Origin: Nonomuraea zeae
GTDB taxonomy: Bacteria > Actinomycetota > Actinomycetes > Streptosporangiales > Streptosporangiaceae
Length of the DNA: 43,313 nt
Direction of reading: 5' to 3'
NCBI RefSeq assembly: GCF_005889725.1
Contig: NZ_VCKX01000083.1
Location: forward strand, 1 to 43,313
Position 1 is the stretch's first letter; every line of letters begins with the position of its first letter. The notes below the pieces were generated by a model that was given only the letters and a program-made list of their open reading frames with translations, had not been told where the DNA came from and made no database searches. Below are positions 22,591 to 33,896 of this stretch, piece by piece. The translations under genes were made by a program, and so were the position numbers.

Positions 22591-23264
22591 TCCGCGTGCT
22601 GGTGGCCGACGACCAGGCGCTCGTACGCGCGGGCGTGCGCATGCTGCTGCAGGCCACCGGCGACATGGAGGTCGTGGGCGAGGCCGAGGACGGCGCGGAG
22701 GCCGTACGCCTGGCCGAGCGCCACCTGCCCGACGTGATCCTCATGGACTTGCGGATGCCCAGGGTCGACGGCCTGGAGGCGATCAAGCGGGTGCTCGCGG
22801 CCCGGCCGGGGTCCAGGATCGTGGTGCTGACCACGTTCGCCGAGGACGGCAACGTCTACGCGGCCCTGCGCGCTGGGGCCGTCGGCTTCCTGGTGAAGGA
22901 CGACGAGCCGGAACGCATGGTGGACGCCGTGCGCCGGGCGGCGGCGGGGGAGCAGCTCCTGGCGCCCTCCGTGCTGCGCAGGGTCGTCGAGCGCTTCCTG
23001 GACGCCGAGGAGCGGGCCGCGCCGCCCGCCACCCCCATGGGGCTGACCGAGCGCGAGCTGGAGGTGCTGGCCCTGGTGGGCACCGGCCTGTCGAACGCCG
23101 AGATCGCCGAGGAGCTGCACGTGGGCGTCACGACGGTCAAGACCCACATCGCCGCCGCCATGGACAAGCTGGGGCTGCGCAACCGCATCCAGGCCGCCGT
23201 GGTGGCCCACCGCAGCGGCCTCGTGGACGCCTCCTTCCGCCCGGTACGCCCCCCACGCGCCTGA
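22587..23264 (+). CDS. NarL/FixJ-family response regulator
   Basis: A 225-residue DNA-binding response regulator. The receiver domain has acidic Asp8/Asp9, phospho-acceptor Asp54 (VILMDLRMP) and Lys in FLVKDDEP. The C-terminal LuxR-type HTH reads LTERELEVLALVGTGLSNAEIAEEL then VKTHIAAAMDKL. GTG 22587 overlaps the kinase stop codon, giving translational coupling. Targets cannot be read from the window; the nearby membrane protein with an inverted repeat at its start is one candidate (inference). Confidence 0.95.
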   Translation: MIRVLVADDQALVRAGVRMLLQATGDMEVVGEAEDGAEAVRLAERHLPDVILMDLRMPRVDGLEAIKRVLAARPGSRIVVLTTFAEDGNVYAALRAGAVGFLVKDDEPERMVDAVRRAAAGEQLLAPSVLRRVVERFLDAEERAAPPATPMGLTERELEVLALVGTGLSNAEIAEELHVGVTTVKTHIAAAMDKLGLRNRIQAAVVAHRSGLVDASFRPVRPPRA

Positions 23265-23391
23265 CCCCGCCGGGCCGGGCTCCCGCGCCCGCCGAGCCAG
23301 GGTTCTGCGGCGCCGGGCCGGGTCCCCCAGCGGGCGGATCGGCAGGTCATCCCGCAGGCTGACGACCGCGCGCGGTCCGCGCGGCGAGCAT

Positions 23392-23419
23392 GTGGTCCTT
23401 CCGACGAAGAAAGGACCAC
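23392..23419. promoter_or_regulatory. Inverted repeat upstream of the small membrane protein gene
   Basis: GTGGTCCTT (23392-23400) and AAGGACCAC (23411-23419) form a perfect 9-bp inverted repeat with a 10-base spacer, 9 bases before ATG 23428. It could be an operator, or a hairpin hiding AAAGGA (23410-23415), the only SD-like sequence. Confidence 0.5.
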
Positions 23420-23427
23420 TGGTCATC

Positions 23428-23844
23428 ATGCGGGAAACCGTCGTCATGCCCCAGCCCGCGAAGCCGGGCGGCCAGGTCTCGCCCGGCCTCCTCTACAGTC
23501 TGCGCATCGTCGTGCTCGCCCAGGCGGCCGCACTGGTGGTGGCGGCCTCGTTCGCCGGCCAGGCGGTGGAGTCCGGCTCGATGGCCGAGACCCACGTGAT
23601 GGCCGGCATGGTCGTCCACCTCGTGGCGCTCGTCCAGATCGTCCTGGCCGTGCTCGTCTGGCGCCCGGGCCGCGGGGCCGGCTGGCCGGCGCTCGCCAGC
23701 GCGGGACTGTTCCTGGTCGGGGCCGCCCAGCACTTCACCTGGCTGTGGCTGGGCGCGCACCTGCCCAACGGGGTGCTCCTGTTCGGCCTGATCACCGCCG
23801 TGCTGATCTGGGCCTGGTCGCCGGCGGCCGCCCGCCGCCGTTAG
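23428..23844 (+). CDS. Small membrane protein, four predicted helices
   Basis: A 138-residue protein with about four hydrophobic helices (RIVVLAQAAALVVAASFAG; VMAGMVVHLVALVQIVLAVLVW; ALASAGLFLVGAAQHFTWLWL; GVLLFGLITAVLIWAW). I do not recognise a family; it resembles the uncharacterised small integral membrane proteins common in actinomycetes. The start is uncertain: ATG 23428, ATG 23446 or an upstream GTG 23392. Its TAG stop is part of the presumed -10 box of trpF. Confidence 0.65.
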   Translation: MRETVVMPQPAKPGGQVSPGLLYSLRIVVLAQAAALVVAASFAGQAVESGSMAETHVMAGMVVHLVALVQIVLAVLVWRPGRGAGWPALASAGLFLVGAAQHFTWLWLGAHLPNGVLLFGLITAVLIWAWSPAAARRR

Positions 23845-23854
23845 GGTCGGAGAT

Positions 23855-24448
23855 GTGTATGTGAAGATCTGCGGGTTGAGCGAGCCCGAGCACGTGGCCA
23901 CCGCCGTCGAGGCGGGCGCGGACGCCATCGGGTTCGTCATGACCAGGAGCCCCCGCCGGGTGACGCCCGAGCGGGCGGCGGAGCTGGCCGCGCTGGTCCC
24001 CGAGCACGTGCTGACCGTCGGGGTGTTCCGCGGGGAGGACCCCGAGACGGTGCGGGCCGCGGCGCTGGTGTCCGGGGTGCGGGCCGTCCAGCTCCACGGC
24101 AAGCATCCGCACGGCGACTTCACGGCGCTCAAGGACCTCGGCCGCTCGCTGGTCAGGGCCGTGGACGCGGCGGCCGACCTGCGGTGCGGGGCCTTCGACG
24201 AGGACCTGCTCATCGTCGACGCGCCCCACGCGGGCTCGGGGCAGCCGTGGGACTGGGCGGCCGTCCGCGGCCGCCCGTCGGGCCGCTGGATGCTGGCGGG
24301 GGGCCTCGACCCGGCCAACGTGGCCGAGGCCGTCGCGGCCGCCGCCCCGTGGGGGGTCGATGTGTCCAGCGGCGTGGAGACCGCGCCGGGCGTCAAGGAC
24401 TCGGCGCTCATCACCGCCTTCCTGACCGCCGCCCGCCGCGCCGCCTGA
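23855..24448 (+). CDS. trpF: Phosphoribosylanthranilate isomerase
   Basis: Carries out the Amadori rearrangement of phosphoribosylanthranilate in tryptophan synthesis. The 197-residue TIM barrel has the catalytic Cys6 in VKICG, the general acid Asp122 in LLIVDAPHAGSG and the C-terminal phosphate-binding motifs WMLAGGLDPANV and GVDVSSGVE. It stands alone, separate from trpE-G and without other trp genes nearby. GTG 23855 has no SD and follows TAGGGT (23842-23847) by 7 bases, a leaderless arrangement. No Trp-codon leader is seen here. Confidence 0.93.
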   Translation: MYVKICGLSEPEHVATAVEAGADAIGFVMTRSPRRVTPERAAELAALVPEHVLTVGVFRGEDPETVRAAALVSGVRAVQLHGKHPHGDFTALKDLGRSLVRAVDAAADLRCGAFDEDLLIVDAPHAGSGQPWDWAAVRGRPSGRWMLAGGLDPANVAEAVAAAAPWGVDVSSGVETAPGVKDSALITAFLTAARRAA

Positions 24449-24501
24449 CCCCGCCGCGCCGCCTGGCCACGTCGCCGAGGCCCGGCCCGGTGCCCGCTCT
24501 C

Positions 24502-24529
24502 GCCCGCCTGATTCGCCGCTCAGGCGGGC
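24502..24529 (+). terminator. Hairpin after trpF
   Basis: GCCCGCCTGA (24502-24511) pairs perfectly with TCAGGCGGGC (24520-24529), 10 bp around an 8-base loop, with no U tract. Confidence 0.7.
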
Positions 24530-24638
24530 CCGTTCCGCCTCGCTCCGGGGGCCGCCGTGCCGCGGGTGAGAAGCGCCTGGAACAGAGAGCCACAGGCGGG
24601 ACCGCTGCGTTGCAGTTCCACGCAGTAGGGTCTCCTGC

Positions 24639-25220
24639 GTGAGCGAAACTTCCGCCGAGGACCGGATCTGGACGGTTCCCAACCTGCTGAGCTTCCTGCG
24701 CCTCCTGGGCGTCCCCGTGTTCCTCTGGCTGGTTCTCGGGCCCAAGGCGGACGGGTGGGCCATCGGGGTCCTCGCGGTGGCCGGCTTCACCGACTGGCTC
24801 GACGGAAAGATCGCCAGAGCGTTCAACCAGACCAGCAAGCTCGGCCGGATCATCGACCCCGCCGCCGACAAGCTCTACGTCTTCGCCACCATCCTGGCGC
24901 TCCTGCTGCGCGACGTCATCCCGTGGTGGCTGGTCGCCGTCATCGTGGGCCGCGAGCTCTTCGTCGCGTGTTCTTTTCCCGTACTTCGCAAACACGGCTA
25001 CAAGGCACTTCAAGTGCATTTTCTGGGCAAGGCCGCCATGTTCAACCTCATGTACGCCTTCCCTCTCCTCTTCCTTGCCTCCCACACTGGGTGGTATGCC
25101 GATATAGCCCGAATTGTCGGGTGGGCGTTCGCGCTTTGGGGAACGGGCCTGTACTGGTGGGCGGGGGTGCTGTATGTGGTACAGGTGCGCCAACTCGTAA
25201 CCTCGGCGAAAAAGGAGTGA
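24639..25220 (+). CDS. CDP-alcohol phosphatidyltransferase
   Basis: A 193-residue membrane enzyme of phospholipid synthesis. The diagnostic motif D-G-x2-A-R-x8-G-x3-D-x3-D spans Asp55 to Asp77, beginning DGKIAR and ending IIDPAAD, and several transmembrane helices follow. PgsA (phosphatidylglycerophosphate synthase) or a phosphatidylinositol-type synthase are the likely activities; I cannot separate them. GTG 24639 has no SD and follows TAGGGT (24626-24631) by 7 bases. The next gene starts 4 bases after its stop, so the two are co-transcribed. Confidence 0.88.
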   Translation: MSETSAEDRIWTVPNLLSFLRLLGVPVFLWLVLGPKADGWAIGVLAVAGFTDWLDGKIARAFNQTSKLGRIIDPAADKLYVFATILALLLRDVIPWWLVAVIVGRELFVACSFPVLRKHGYKALQVHFLGKAAMFNLMYAFPLLFLASHTGWYADIARIVGWAFALWGTGLYWWAGVLYVVQVRQLVTSAKKE

Positions 25221-25224
25221 TCGG

Positions 25225-27729
25225 GTGAAGGCGGTCGTCATGGCAGGCGGGGAGGGCACTCGGCTGCGTCCGATGACCGCCAACCAGCCCAAACCTTTGC
25301 TCCCCGTGGTCAACCGCCCGATCATGGAGCACGTGCTCCGCCTGCTCAAGCGGCACGGCGTCACCGAGACGGTGGTCACGCTCCAGTTCCTGGCCGCGCT
25401 CGTGCGCAACTACTTCGGCGACGGCGATGAGCTGGGCATGAGCCTCCAGTACGCCACGGAGGACGTCCCGCTCGGCACCGCGGGCAGCGTCAAGAACGCC
25501 GCCGACCGCCTCCGCGACGACCGTTTCCTCGTCATCTCCGGCGACGCCCTGACGGATATCGACTTATCCGACATGATCCGTTTTCACCGTGAGAATTCGG
25601 CTCTCGTGACGATCGGCCTGAAACGCGTCCCGAACCCGCTCGAGTTCGGGATCATCATCGTGGACGACCAGGGCCGGGTGCAGCGCTTCCTGGAGAAGCC
25701 CACCTGGGGCCAGGTCTTCTCCGACACCGTCAACACCGGCATCTACGTCATGGAGCCCGAGGTCCTCGACGCCGTGGCGGCCGGCGAGCCCGTCGACTGG
25801 TCCTCGGACGTCTTCCCCGCCCTCCTCGACCGCGGCGCAGCCATCTACGGCTACGTGGCCGAGGGCTACTGGGAGGACGTCGGCACCCACGACAGCTATC
25901 TCAAGGCCCACGCCGACGCCCTGTCGGGCAAGGTCAACCTGGACATCGGCGGCTTCGAGCTCTCACCCGGCGTCTGGGTCGCCGACTCGGCCTCCGTGGA
26001 CCCCGACGCCGTGCTCAAGGGCCCCCTGCTCATCGGCGAATACGCCAAGGTCGAGGCCGGCGCCGAGCTGCGCGAGTACACCGTGCTCGGCAACAACGCC
26101 GTCGTCCGCGAGGGCGCCTTCCTGCACCGCGCGATCGTCCACGACAACGTCTACCTCGGCCCCGGCGCCCACCTGCGCGGCTGCGTCATCGGCAAGAGCA
26201 CCGACATCATGGCGGGCGCCCGCATCGAGGAGAACGCCGTCATCGGCGACGAATGCGTCATCGAGGCCGAGGCGTACGTCTCCAGCGGCGTCAAGGTCTA
26301 CCCGTTCAAGACCATCGAGGCGGGCGCGGTCGTCAACACCAGCGTCATCTGGGAGTCGCGGGGCCAGCGCAACCTGTTCGGCCCGAGGGGCGTCAGCGGC
26401 CTGGTCAACGTCGAGATCACCGCCGAGCTGTGCGTCCGCCTGGCCAGCGCGTACGCCACCACCCTGAAGAAGGGCGACTACGTCGTCACCTCCCGGGACT
26501 GCTCCCTGGCCGCCAGGGCGCTCAAGAGGGCCGTCATCGGCGCGCTGACCGCGGGCGCCATCAACGTGCTCGACCTGGAGGCCGCCCCGCTGCCGGTGAC
26601 CCGCTTCCACACCGCCAGGGAGTCGGCGGGCGGCGGCATCGCGCTGCGCACCACGCCCGGCGACCCGCAGAGCGTGGACATCGTCATCATGGACGACCGC
26701 GGCGCCGACCTGCCCCCGGCCGCCCAGCGCAAGCTGGAGCGGGTCTTCTCCCGCCAGGAGTTCCGCCGCGCCTTCCCCGGCGAGATCGCCGAGCTGCACT
26801 ACCCGGCCAGGGCCATCGAGGACTACACCCACGAGCTGCTGCGCCACATCGGCGTGACCGGCGTCAAGGACATGAAGGTCGTCGTCGACTGCGCGGGCGG
26901 CACGTCCTCGCTGGTCCTGCCGACCCTGCTCGGCCGGGTCGGGGTCGAGGTGCTCACCGTCAACGCCCGGCTCGACGATGTGTCGCCCACCGAGACGCTC
27001 GCCGAGCGCCGCCGCGACCTGCAGCGCCTGTCGGAGCTGGTCAGCTCCTCCAGGGCCGCGTTCGGCGTCCGGTTCGACCCGGTCGGGGAGCGGATCGCCC
27101 TGGTGGACGAGATGGGCCAGCTCATCAACGAGGAACGCGCCCTGCTCGTCGTGCTCGACCTCGTCGCCGCCGAGCGCAGGGGCGGCCAGGTGGCCCTGCC
27201 CGTCACCACGACCAGGGTCGCCGAGCAGGTCTGCCGCTTCCACGGCGTGCAGGTGCAGTGGACCTCCACAGCGCTGGACGCCCTCACCTCCGCCGCCGCC
27301 GGCCCGGACATGATCTTCGCGGCGGACGGGCGCGGCGGCTTCGTCGTCCCGGAGTTCAGCCCGGCCATCGACGGGCTGGCCGCGTTCATGCGCCTGCTGG
27401 GGCTGGTCGCCCGCACCCGCCTGTCGCTCAGCCAGATCGACGCCAGGATCCCCGAGGTGAAGCTGCTCAAGCGGACCGTGCCCACGCCGTGGGCGGCCAA
27501 GGGGGCCGTCATGCGCTCGGTCATCGAGGCGGCCGAGGCCGAGCCCGACGGCTTCCGCATCGACACCACCGACGGGGTGCGGGTGGCCCGCGACGACGGG
27601 AGCTGGGTGCTGGTCCTGCCCGCCGCCGCCGAGCCCGTGACCGACCTGTGGGCCGAGTCCTCCGACATGGACGGCGCCCAGGCCCTGCTCGAACGCTGGG
27701 CCCGCATCGTGGAGCAGGCCGCCACGTGA
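25225..27729 (+). CDS. Sugar-nucleotide pyrophosphorylase fused to a degenerate phosphomannomutase domain
   Basis: An 834-residue fusion. Residues 1 to about 235 are a nucleotidyltransferase of the mannose-1-phosphate guanylyltransferase type (MAGGEGTRLRPMTANQPKPLLPVV with its GGxGTRLxP loop). About 250-370 are left-handed beta-helix hexapeptide repeats. About 385-834 resemble phosphomannomutase, but the phosphoserine loop TASHNP is replaced by RTTPGDP (475-481) and the metal loop DxDxDR by AADGRGG, so mutase activity is doubtful. Such fusions are known in actinobacteria and cyanobacteria. GTG 25225 follows AAGGAG with short spacing, four bases after the previous stop. Confidence 0.88.
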   Translation: MKAVVMAGGEGTRLRPMTANQPKPLLPVVNRPIMEHVLRLLKRHGVTETVVTLQFLAALVRNYFGDGDELGMSLQYATEDVPLGTAGSVKNAADRLRDDRFLVISGDALTDIDLSDMIRFHRENSALVTIGLKRVPNPLEFGIIIVDDQGRVQRFLEKPTWGQVFSDTVNTGIYVMEPEVLDAVAAGEPVDWSSDVFPALLDRGAAIYGYVAEGYWEDVGTHDSYLKAHADALSGKVNLDIGGFELSPGVWVADSASVDPDAVLKGPLLIGEYAKVEAGAELREYTVLGNNAVVREGAFLHRAIVHDNVYLGPGAHLRGCVIGKSTDIMAGARIEENAVIGDECVIEAEAYVSSGVKVYPFKTIEAGAVVNTSVIWESRGQRNLFGPRGVSGLVNVEITAELCVRLASAYATTLKKGDYVVTSRDCSLAARALKRAVIGALTAGAINVLDLEAAPLPVTRFHTARESAGGGIALRTTPGDPQSVDIVIMDDRGADLPPAAQRKLERVFSRQEFRRAFPGEIAELHYPARAIEDYTHELLRHIGVTGVKDMKVVVDCAGGTSSLVLPTLLGRVGVEVLTVNARLDDVSPTETLAERRRDLQRLSELVSSSRAAFGVRFDPVGERIALVDEMGQLINEERALLVVLDLVAAERRGGQVALPVTTTRVAEQVCRFHGVQVQWTSTALDALTSAAAGPDMIFAADGRGGFVVPEFSPAIDGLAAFMRLLGLVARTRLSLSQIDARIPEVKLLKRTVPTPWAAKGAVMRSVIEAAEAEPDGFRIDTTDGVRVARDDGSWVLVLPAAAEPVTDLWAESSDMDGAQALLERWARIVEQAAT

Positions 27730-27892
27730 TCCGGTCACTGAGCGTAGCCGGACGGGCTCGCAAAAGGCTTTGCCGATGACGTGCACAGAGAGTGCCGCAA
27801 GATCGTAATGTAGAAACGCGCGGCGGCATGGACCACGGGGCGGGGGCGGCGGTAACTTTGTCTGCGTCCAAACCAAAGTCCAGCGCCCCGCC

Positions 27893-27921
27893 TTGACCTT
27901 TGCCGCTGATCAGCGTAAGTT
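27893..27921 (+). promoter_or_regulatory. Promoter of the FHA-protein gene block
   Basis: TTGACC (27893-27898), exactly 17 bases, then TAAGTT (27916-27921): a near-consensus primary-sigma promoter in an AT-richer gap. It gives a leader of about 80 bases before the FHA gene. The rest of 27730-27892 shows no gene. Confidence 0.75.
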
Positions 27922-28008
27922 GCGGCATTCGCAAACTTGAAAAAGCGAAGCGAGGCGCGTTCCCCAGCACCGTCGCCGCGTCTTCGCGGTAGGAGGCCGA
28001 GCCGATCG

Positions 28009-28521
28009 ATGCCGAGCGTCTACTGCACGCAGTGCGGGCATGCCAACCCCGAGGATGCCCGTTTCTGTTCCCGCTGTGGGTCACCGTTGACCAGACCCGA
28101 GGTCTCCGGGGACACCACATCGACGATCTCCGTCGCGGGAATCGAGGCGTACGAGGCTGAGACAGGCGACATGCTCCTGGCCGAGCGGGCGCTGGTCGAG
28201 CAGCTGCCGCCCGGCACGGCGTTGCTCACGGTGACCAGGGGCCCCAACCAGGGCAGCCGCTTCCGGCTCGACAAGGAGCTGACCACCACCGGCCGCCATC
28301 CGGAGAGCGACATCTTCCTCGACGACATCACCGTCTCCCGGCGCCACGTCGAGTTCTACCGCCACCGCGGCGGCCAGTTCTCCGTGCGCGACGTGGGCAG
28401 CCTCAACGGCACCTACGTCAACAGGGAGCGGATCGAGGAGGTCCCTCTGCACTCTGGGGACGAGGTGCAGATCGGCAAGTTCCGCCTGGTCTTCCTGATG
28501 CGAGCCAACGCCGGCGCATGA
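28009..28521 (+). CDS. garA: Zinc-ribbon and FHA-domain protein (GarA/OdhI type)
   Basis: A 170-residue signalling protein. An N-terminal zinc ribbon has Cys6, Cys9, Cys20 and Cys23. A Thr-Thr motif follows (SGDTTSTI, Thr36/Thr37), placed like the ETTS kinase site of mycobacterial GarA. The FHA domain (GRHPESDIFLDDITVSRRHVEF, NGTYVN) binds phosphothreonine. GarA/OdhI switch 2-oxoglutarate dehydrogenase and glutamate metabolism when unphosphorylated; that role here is inferred from synteny and motif. In Mycobacterium garA is followed by the same MerR, DUF151 and MerR genes and gcvB. GGAGG (27992-27996) lies 12 bases before ATG 28009. Confidence 0.88.
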   Translation: MPSVYCTQCGHANPEDARFCSRCGSPLTRPEVSGDTTSTISVAGIEAYEAETGDMLLAERALVEQLPPGTALLTVTRGPNQGSRFRLDKELTTTGRHPESDIFLDDITVSRRHVEFYRHRGGQFSVRDVGSLNGTYVNRERIEEVPLHSGDEVQIGKFRLVFLMRANAGA

Positions 28522-28573
28522 GCGAGCGGAGCGGGCGAGCGATCGGCGCGGTCACGCCGGACGGGGAGGCCGC

Positions 28574-29227
28574 GTGAGCTCCCAGGCGGCACGCTCGCAC
28601 ATGAGCATCGGGGAGGTGCTCGCCCTGCTGCAGGGCGAGTTCCCCGACGTCACCATCTCCAAGATCCGCTTCTTGGAGGGCGAGGGGCTGATCGAGCCCG
28701 AGCGCAGCCCCTCCGGCTACCGCAAGTTCACCCACCTGCACGTGGAGCAGCTGCGCTTCATCCTCACCGAGCAGCGCGACCACTACCTGCCGCTGCGGGT
28801 GATCAAGGACAGGATGGCCGAGAGCTTCGGCCGTCCGCGGGCCGTGCAGCACAAGCAGGAGACCAGGCTCAGCAGGGCCGAGCTGATCGAGGCCGCGGGC
28901 ATCGACGAGGAGACGCTCACCGACCTCGAGGACTACGGCCTGCTCGCCCCGGTGGCCCGGCGTTACGACGAGGAGGCGCTCAATGTGGCCCGCAGCGTCG
29001 GCGCCCTGGCCCGCTTCGGCCTGCACCCCCGGCACCTGCGGGCGGTCAAGGCGGCGGCCGAGCGCGAGTGCGGCCTGGTCGAGCAGACCGTCGCGCCCAT
29101 TCTCAAGCGGCGGGCCCCCGGCGCCATCGGCGAGGCCGACGAGGTCGCCAGAGAGCTGTCCGCACTTCTGCTCGACCTGCACGCAGCCCTTGTCCGCACG
29201 GGGATCCGGTCGGTCCTGGGCCGCTGA
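28574..29227 (+). CDS. ftsR: MerR-family regulator, FtsR type
   Basis: A 217-residue regulator with an N-terminal MerR HTH (SIGEVLALLQGEFPDVTISKIRFLEGEGL, with SGYRKF in the wing) and a helical C-terminal part. Sequence and position match Rv1828 / FtsR, which activates ftsZ in Corynebacterium. GTG 28574 has GGGGAGG 4 bases upstream. It sits 52 bases after the FHA gene and is probably in the same transcript. No ligand-binding motif is evident. Confidence 0.85.
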   Translation: MSSQAARSHMSIGEVLALLQGEFPDVTISKIRFLEGEGLIEPERSPSGYRKFTHLHVEQLRFILTEQRDHYLPLRVIKDRMAESFGRPRAVQHKQETRLSRAELIEAAGIDEETLTDLEDYGLLAPVARRYDEEALNVARSVGALARFGLHPRHLRAVKAAAERECGLVEQTVAPILKRRAPGAIGEADEVARELSALLLDLHAALVRTGIRSVLGR

Positions 29228-29358
29228 GTCCGCAGCGGGCTGGGAGGCGGAGGCACATTCCAGCCCCGCCGGGTGTTACGTTGAATTGAAGAAGCCAGAC
29301 AGCAGAAGCGACGATCAATAGCTGTGCCGGGTGACCGGTCAGGAATACGGAGCGGCCC

Positions 29359-29829
29359 GTGTTGCAGATGGAGGTCGTGGGCGTTCGAGTTGAAATGCCC
29401 ACAAATCAGCCGATCGTCTTGCTCAAGGAGGCACACGGGGAGCGGTTCCTTCCTATATGGATTGGCATGACCGAAGCCACGGCCATCGCCCTGGCACAGG
29501 CGGAGGAGCCTCCGCCGCGGCCGCTGACCCATGACCTCTTCCGCGACGTGCTGAGCGCCCTGGGCGTCGGCCTGCGCGCGGTCAACATCGTCGCCCTGCG
29601 CGATGGCATCTTCTTCGCCGACCTGGTGTTCTCCAACGGCGTGGAGGTGAGCGCGCGGCCCTCCGACTCCATCGCGCTCGCCCTGCGCACCGGAGCCCGC
29701 ATCTTCGCCAGCGAGGAGGTCGTCCAGGAGGCCGGAGTGATCATTCCGGACGACCAGGAGGACGAGGTGGAGAAGTTCAGGGAGTTCCTTGACACGATCA
29801 CTCCCGAAGACTTCGGCAGGGCGGGGTAG
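29359..29829 (+). CDS. DUF151 / bifunctional nuclease family protein
   Basis: A 156-residue protein typical of DUF151 (MEVVGVRVEMPTNQPIVLLKE, LPIWIGMTEATAIAL, ARPSDSIALALRTGARIF). Plant and Mycobacterium members have been given nuclease activity, but the actual role is unclear. It occupies the place of Rv1829 between two MerR genes. GTG 29359 has GGAG 6 bases upstream; ATG 29368 is also possible. The acidic tail (DDQEDEVEKFREFLDTI) is usual. Confidence 0.88.
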   Translation: MLQMEVVGVRVEMPTNQPIVLLKEAHGERFLPIWIGMTEATAIALAQAEEPPPRPLTHDLFRDVLSALGVGLRAVNIVALRDGIFFADLVFSNGVEVSARPSDSIALALRTGARIFASEEVVQEAGVIIPDDQEDEVEKFREFLDTITPEDFGRAG

Positions 29830-29873
29830 GTATTTCAGTGCATTTACGCTTCACGACGCGCCGAGCCGGATCG

Positions 29874-29902
29874 TTGACTGAGCATGGTCACGGTCCTACG
29901 GT
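29874..29902 (+). promoter_or_regulatory. Promoter of the second MerR gene
   Basis: TTGACT (29874-29879), a 17-base spacer and TACGGT (29897-29902) form a near-consensus promoter about 70 bases ahead of the MerR start. Confidence 0.75.
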
Positions 29903-29976
29903 GCAAGTGAAACCCGTGGTCGCCCTTTACGAACCCCCAGATCAGGCCACGGGATGAGAGAAAGCCGGAGGTCCGC

Positions 29977-30597
29977 GTGGCGGTCAGCAGCGGCGAGGGA
30001 AAGACGGCCGGCCAGGAAGATCCGGTGCGGCGCGAGAGCGCGCGGCAGCGTGCCGGAGAGCAGGGTCTGCTCTTCGACGAGCAGCCGGCGGCGGTGCCGG
30101 ACGACATCGGATACCGCGGGCCGACGGCCTGCTCGGCGGCCGGCATCACCTACAGGCAGCTCGACTACTGGGCGCGCACGGGTCTCGTAGAGCCCACGAT
30201 AAGAGCCGCGCACGGCTCGGGCTCGCAGCGGCTCTACAGCTTCCGCGACATCCTGGTGCTCAAGGTCGTCAAGCGGCTCCTCGACACCGGGGTGTCGCTG
30301 CAGCAGATCCGCACGGCCGTGCAGCATCTGCGTGACCGCGGGGTCGCCGACCTCGCGCAGATCACGCTCATGAGCGACGGCGTCAGCGTCTACGAGTGCA
30401 CCTCGGCAGACGAGGTCATCGACCTGCTCCAGGGCGGCCAGGGCGTGTTCGGCATAGCACTCGGCCGGGTCTGGCGCGAGGTCGAGGGATCGCTCGCGGA
30501 GCTGCCGGGGGAAAGAGCGGCGGTCGAGGACACCGTCCCGGCCGACCACCCCGCTGACGAGCTCGCCCAGCGGCGACGCGCGCGCCGTACCGGCTGA
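29977..30597 (+). CDS. MerR-family regulator (Rv1830 type)
   Basis: A 206-residue regulator. A disordered N-terminal 45 residues with EQGLLFDEQ precede the MerR HTH (ACSAAGITYRQLDYWARTGLVEP), the wing with RLYSFRDILVLKVVKRLLD, and a coiled helix (VSLQQIRTAVQHLRDRGV). It matches the second MerR gene of the garA locus in Mycobacterium (Rv1830). GTG 29977 has GGAGG with 5 bases spacing and its own promoter. The glycine riboswitch begins some 60 bases after its stop. Confidence 0.88.
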   Translation: MAVSSGEGKTAGQEDPVRRESARQRAGEQGLLFDEQPAAVPDDIGYRGPTACSAAGITYRQLDYWARTGLVEPTIRAAHGSGSQRLYSFRDILVLKVVKRLLDTGVSLQQIRTAVQHLRDRGVADLAQITLMSDGVSVYECTSADEVIDLLQGGQGVFGIALGRVWREVEGSLAELPGERAAVEDTVPADHPADELAQRRRARRTG

Positions 30598-30663
30598 GAG
30601 CGAACCCGGTGGACCGGCGAACACGGCACACCGTAGTAATCTAGGACAGTAAGGCTGACGACC

Positions 30664-30890
30664 CCGTGCGGGAGAGTCCCCTAGGCCACCGGCCGAGGGG
30701 CGCCGAAGGAGCAACCCTCCCCGGAATCTCTCAGGCAACCGGTACCGCTCGGGTGAGGCAACTCTGGAAAGCAGGTGCGCCCGCCAGGCGCGCCTCACCG
30801 ACGGTGCAAGCCCCTGTCCCGGGGTGAAGCTCTCAGGTCGTGACCCGCGCCCATCTCGGGGTCGCGCTGACAGAGGGGGAGATCCGGCAC
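30664..30890 (+). ncRNA. Tandem glycine riboswitch upstream of gcvP
   Basis: Two glycine aptamers in series. Aptamer I (30664 to about 30755) contains GCGGGAGAG, CGCCGAAGGAGCAA and TCTCTCAGGCAACCGG. Aptamer II (about 30756-30882) contains CTCTGGAAAGCAG, CACCGACGGTGCAAGCCCC, GGGGTGAAGCTCTCAGG and GACAGAGGGGGAG, with P1 pairing CTCTG (30762-30766) to CAGAG (30871-30875). These are the conserved cores of the gcvT-type riboswitch, which normally turns glycine-cleavage genes on when glycine is abundant. Confidence 0.95.
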
Positions 30891-30932
30891 TCGTCCGCGC
30901 CCTGGCGCCGGTCTCCATAAGCCTCGGGAGGC
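30878..30932 (+). promoter_or_regulatory. Candidate expression platform of the glycine riboswitch
   Basis: GGAGATCCGGC (30878-30888), which overlaps the 3' end of aptamer II, can pair with GCCGGTCTCC (30907-30916), 10 bp with one bulge. Just after it, GCCT-CGGG-AGGC (30921-30932) can enclose the gcvP SD (GGGAGG, 30926-30931). Competition between these and aptamer folding would suit control of translation. There is no U tract. Confidence 0.5.
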
Positions 30933-30939
30933 AATCTCC

Positions 30940-33771
<2,832 letters not shown>

Positions 33772-33781
33772 GGCCGGGTTC

Positions 33782-33813
33782 GCCGTGAGGGGAGAGGCTT
33801 CTCCCCTCACGGC
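33782..33813 (+). terminator. Strong hairpin after gcvP
   Basis: GCCGTGAGGGGAGA (33782-33795) pairs perfectly with TTCTCCCCTCACGGC (from 33800 to 33813), a 14-bp stem with a 4-base loop. It is followed by ordinary sequence without a U tract. Confidence 0.85.
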
Positions 33814-33896
33814 ATCCAGTCCTTCGGCGTCAACTCGGCAGACATGATCGCCAGAACTCGTTAGGCTTCGGTGCGACCGCCGCCGAAGGAGCTCCC

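Noticed and set aside
23851..23860. AGATGTGTAT as another adapter fragment
   Set aside because: Only ten bases match, and it forms the functional start of trpF (YVKICG).
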